Part shown: in pieces, positions 61,478 to 64,000 of the stretch
Position numbering within the stretch: position 1 is the first letter of the stretch
Layout: each line of letters starts with the position of its first letter
Assembly (NCBI RefSeq): GCF_000430705.1
Contig: NZ_AUMN01000011.1
Span: 62,001 to 126,000 of the forward strand
Origin: Arthrobacter castelli DSM 16402
GTDB lineage: Bacteria; Actinomycetota; Actinomycetes; Actinomycetales; Micrococcaceae
Direction: 5' to 3'
Length of the DNA stretch: 64,000 nucleotides
Notes under the pieces: model-generated
The model's database searches: none
Told to the model about the DNA's origin: nothing
What the model saw: only the letters and a program-made list of their open reading frames with translations
Translations under genes and position numbers: made by a program

Positions 61478-63669
61478 ACCGGCTCCGTCCGCTGCGCAAC
61501 AACCTGCCAGACGTCGGGCGCGGCCCCGTGCCCTGCCTCCGGTGCAATAACCCGCAGGGTCACCAGGGTCCGCTTGAACTCCGGCATCGCCGACACCGGG
61601 TCGACGTCGTCGCATGTCAACAGATTTGCCCTGCCGGCACCGGGGAAATGGAACGGCATGAAGACCGTATCGGGACGGATGTCGACGCTGCGCTCCACCC
61701 GGCAGCGGGCCGTTCCGGCCGGCGATGACAGTTCCACCATTTCCCCATCACCGGCGCCAATCGATGCCGCCGTCGACGGGTGGACCTGCAGCAATGGCTC
61801 CGGAGCCGCGTCCGCCAGCTCGCGGACCCTTCTGGTTTGTGACCCGGTTTGGTAGTGGGCCAGCAGACGTCCGGTAATCAACGTCAGGACACGTCCCGCC
61901 TGCTCGACCGCGCCGGACGGGTGGACCGGATGGACCGGGTGGACCGGATGGAAGACTGCCCTGCCGTCGTCGTGCGCGAATCCGTCCAGGAACAGCCGCG
62001 GGGTGCCCGCCGAACCGGCCGGATACGGCCAGTACACGGCAGCACCGCTGTCCAGCAGCTGATAGTCGATGCCGGAATAGTCCGCCCGGCCTCCGGCAGA
62101 GGCAAGCCGGAGCTCTTCGAAAACCGTCTGCGGATCCGGGCTGAAGGCCGATGATGCGCCCAGACGCCGGGCGAGTTCGGACCAGATCCACAGCTCGCTC
62201 CTCACTCCCTCCGGGGGCTGAACGCTCTGGCGCCGCCGCAGGACCCGGCCCTCAAGGTTTGTCATTGTGCCTTCTTCTTCGGCCCACTGCGGCACCGGAA
62301 GCACCAGCGAGGCCTCCGCGGCCGTTTCGGAGAGGAAGAAGTCGCAGACGATGAGATGGTCCAGCGACCGCAACCGGCCGGTCATCGCGCCCGCGTCCGG
62401 AGCCGACACGACGGGATTCGACCCGTGGATGAACAGTGTCCGGATGCCACCGGGCGCACCGGCTGATGCCAGCAGTTCGACGGCGGGAACGCCGGCACCC
62501 GGCAGCGAACCGGCGTCGACGCCCCATACATCGGCAACATGGCGGCGTGCACCGGGATCGTCAATACTGCGGTATCCGGGCAACTGGTCACACTTCTGGC
62601 CGTGTTCGCGTCCTCCCTGCCCATTTCCCTGCCCGGTGATGGTGCCGTAGCCGCTGTGTTCGGTGCCGGGCAGGCCGAGCAGCAGTGCCAGGTTGATGGC
62701 GGCTGTAGTGGTGTCGGTTCCGTCCGCGTGCTGCTCCACCCCGCGGCCGGTGAGCACGTAGGCACCGCGCCCCTCCCGCTTGCCACGGGAAGCACCGGTC
62801 GCCAGCCGGTGCGCCGTTTCCCGGATTAAGGGGGCCGGGACACCGGTGATCGCTTGGACCCTCTCGGGCCAGTAGGCATTCAGAGAGCGGACGACGGCGG
62901 CATAGCCGGACGTGCGTGCGGCGGTAAAGTCCTTGTCCCCCAGCCCCTCATGGACGACGACGTGGGCGATTCCCAGCAGCAATGCCATGTCCGTACCCGG
63001 CGCCGGGGCGAGGTGTATCCCGCCGCCGTCGCCGGTCAATGCGGCCGTGGCCGAGCGCCGTGGGTCCACCACCATGAGCCCGCCTGCCCGCCGCGCGGAT
63101 CCCAAATGCTGGACAAACGGCGGCATCGTGTCGGCAACGTTGGAGCCCAGCAGCAGGATGGTATCGGCCTCCCCAAGGTCTTCCAGCGGAAATGGCAGCC
63201 CGCGGTCCAGGCCAAAAGCCCGGTTCGCTGCAGCTGCCGCCGACGACATGCAGAACCGTCCGTTGTAGTCCACGCGGGACGTGCCCAGTCCGACGCGGGC
63301 GAACTTTCCCAGCAGGTAAGCCTTCTCGTTCGTCAGGCCGCCACCGCCAAACAGCCCGATGCCGTCAGGCCCGGATGCCGCCGTCGTCTCCCGGGCGGCA
63401 CGGGCAACATAGTCCAGGGCCTGCTCCCAGCCCACGGGATGCAATTCGCCGTCGTCGCCGCGCAGCAGGGGTTGGGTCAAGCGTTCCGGCGACGTCAGCA
63501 GGTCCGCCGCCGTCCATCCCTTGCGGCACAAGCCTCCGCGGTTGGTCGGAAACTCTGCGGGAGACACGACGGCGGCGCTATCCGGGGATTCCGAGGTCAC
63601 TCGCATGGCACATTGCAGGGCACAATACGGACAGTGCGTCATATCTGTTTTCAACGGCTCAATACCCAC
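61474..63669 (-). CDS. nasC: Assimilatory nitrate reductase catalytic subunit (molybdopterin)
   Basis: The 731-residue enzyme has an N-terminal [4Fe-4S] site (HCPYCALQCAMRV, then GGLCRKGW). Molybdopterin guanine dinucleotide-binding motifs follow: GLFGGGGLTNEKAYLLGKFA, DTILLLGSNVADTMPP and LFIHGSNPVVSAPD. There is no Tat signal, so it is cytoplasmic and assimilatory. I chose GTG 63669, with AAAGGA 6 bp upstream, over ATG 63750. A VHP repeat lies near residue 580. It is coupled to the electron-transfer subunit. Confidence 0.9.
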   Translation of the reverse strand: MGIEPLKTDMTHCPYCALQCAMRVTSESPDSAAVVSPAEFPTNRGGLCRKGWTAADLLTSPERLTQPLLRGDDGELHPVGWEQALDYVARAARETTAASGPDGIGLFGGGGLTNEKAYLLGKFARVGLGTSRVDYNGRFCMSSAAAAANRAFGLDRGLPFPLEDLGEADTILLLGSNVADTMPPFVQHLGSARRAGGLMVVDPRRSATAALTGDGGGIHLAPAPGTDMALLLGIAHVVVHEGLGDKDFTAARTSGYAAVVRSLNAYWPERVQAITGVPAPLIRETAHRLATGASRGKREGRGAYVLTGRGVEQHADGTDTTTAAINLALLLGLPGTEHSGYGTITGQGNGQGGREHGQKCDQLPGYRSIDDPGARRHVADVWGVDAGSLPGAGVPAVELLASAGAPGGIRTLFIHGSNPVVSAPDAGAMTGRLRSLDHLIVCDFFLSETAAEASLVLPVPQWAEEEGTMTNLEGRVLRRRQSVQPPEGVRSELWIWSELARRLGASSAFSPDPQTVFEELRLASAGGRADYSGIDYQLLDSGAAVYWPYPAGSAGTPRLFLDGFAHDDGRAVFHPVHPVHPVHPSGAVEQAGRVLTLITGRLLAHYQTGSQTRRVRELADAAPEPLLQVHPSTAASIGAGDGEMVELSSPAGTARCRVERSVDIRPDTVFMPFHFPGAGRANLLTCDDVDPVSAMPEFKRTLVTLRVIAPEAGHGAAPDVWQVVAQRTEPV
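61917..61951 (-). repeat. 9-bp in-frame repeat in the nitrate reductase gene
   Basis: TGGACCGG[AG] recurs about every 9 bp and encodes VHPVHPVHP between the central and C-terminal domains. Its form is very close to the nirD DHP repeat. Confidence 0.8.
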
Positions 63670-63739
63670 TCTGGTCCTTTCTGGACGTTGGCTTGATATT
63701 GAGCGTAGAGAAGCCAATGCACCGGCTCGTTGCAGCCCC

Positions 63740-63755
63740 GTAACGGCCATGTTAA
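63740..63755. promoter_or_regulatory. GlnR-like box upstream of the nitrate reductase
   Basis: GTAAC-GGCCAT-GTTAA on the plus strand resembles the GlnR pattern loosely. It lies 71 bp before the GTG start in a 268-bp divergent gap with the GlcG-like gene. Support is weaker than for the nirB boxes. Confidence 0.3.
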
Positions 63756-63937
63756 TTCCCCATCATGGGTTCCCGCGGCGAGTGTGAGATCAACCCGGTT
63801 CCGGTGCCAGGACCAATACCTGGCGGTTCCATCGGCCGCGCTTCCGGGGCTATCATAGGTGGACCTTCGCCCCGATGATTGCTCAAGCGCCGCCCGACGG
63901 CGGGGATCACCACACAATTCGCCACAAGGAGTACATC

Positions 63938-64000
63938 ATGACCGCCCTTACACTCGCAGACGCCCGGACAATCATCGCAGCAGCCGAGGCCAAAGCCTCG
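63938..64000 (+). CDS. GlcG/HbpS-like (DUF336) protein, N-terminal fragment at window edge
   Basis: Twenty-one codons are visible from ATG 63938, with AAGGAG 7 bp upstream. The start MTALTLADARTIIAAAEAKA is the usual first helix of the heme-binding HbpS/GlcG family. The rest of the gene lies beyond the window, so the assignment depends on this short match. Confidence 0.6.
   Translation, partial: MTALTLADARTIIAAAEAKAS

Overview
The window is high-GC DNA with actinobacterial gene content, most like Arthrobacter sensu lato or another Micrococcaceae. The signs are mycothiol-type enzymes (a TIGR03086-like protein and a thioredoxin-fold-independent ArsC), an NnaR-like HemD/winged-helix regulator with GlnR-like boxes, a WXG100-type protein, GTG starts and the overall gene families. 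It is chromosomal housekeeping and catabolic DNA with a few accessory islets. I see no tRNA, rRNA, CRISPR array, intact insertion sequence or prophage.

Left part (1-16.7 kb): a cut amidohydrolase; a decayed AbiE toxin-antitoxin pair in which each gene carries one in-frame nonsense codon behind an intact 13-bp palindromic operator; an AlkA glycosylase; a divergent purine module (NCS2 permease and 8-oxoguanine deaminase); small acetyltransferases; a large hypothetical gene; Tag and OsmC; an APC permease; an ECF sigma factor followed by a VOC protein; a threonine dehydratase.

Glycine/serine operon (16.8-24.5 kb, minus strand): gcvP-gcvT-gcvH-glyA-sdaA behind a tandem glycine riboswitch. It would turn excess glycine into C1 units, then serine, then pyruvate. 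An M20 amidohydrolase, a divergent FadR-type regulator, a 34-residue membrane ORF and a CitE-like lyase follow.

The most unusual region is 27.9-30.8 kb. A LuxR-type regulator (plus) faces a minus-strand operon: a 58-residue peptide with a Sec signal and a WGW-containing tail, a stand-alone SpaB_C/thiopeptide-type bacteriocin biosynthesis protein, and a 63-residue protein coupled by a TAATG overlap. Convergent to its 3' end lies a plus-strand element of three strong hairpins, each with a G6 loop; the last is a U-tract terminator. Wobble pairs show that the plus-strand RNA is the folded form. I propose this as an undescribed RiPP-like mini-locus with a neighbouring structured RNA.

Middle part (30.8-46.2 kb): an SDR, a zinc-ribbon protein, two aminotransferases (one HisC), a holin-like membrane protein, a WXG100-like/alpha-beta hydrolase pair, PurB, and a polyol regulon. 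The regulon has ABC importer genes without an ATPase, a SorC-type regulator, xylulokinase and a mannitol/arabitol-type dehydrogenase. Repeated GCTCATWTGA-like sites lie upstream of both divergent transcription units and of the dehydrogenase.

Right part (46.2-64 kb): a lipid kinase, an arsenate reductase-like protein and a nitrogen/siroheme block: nirD-cbiX (minus) divergent from nirB-cobA-nnaR (plus) across GlnR-like boxes. An orphan AbiEi-DUF559 gene between intergenic repeats, an SDR-SnoaL-LtrA operon with a divergent TetR, a GNAT pseudogene, the assimilatory nitrate reductase pair (catalytic and electron-transfer subunits) and the first codons of a GlcG/HbpS-like gene complete it. Several proteins (threonine dehydratase, GcvP, NirD, nitrate reductase) contain short perfect in-frame tandem repeats, which suggests local slippage-driven coding expansion in this lineage.
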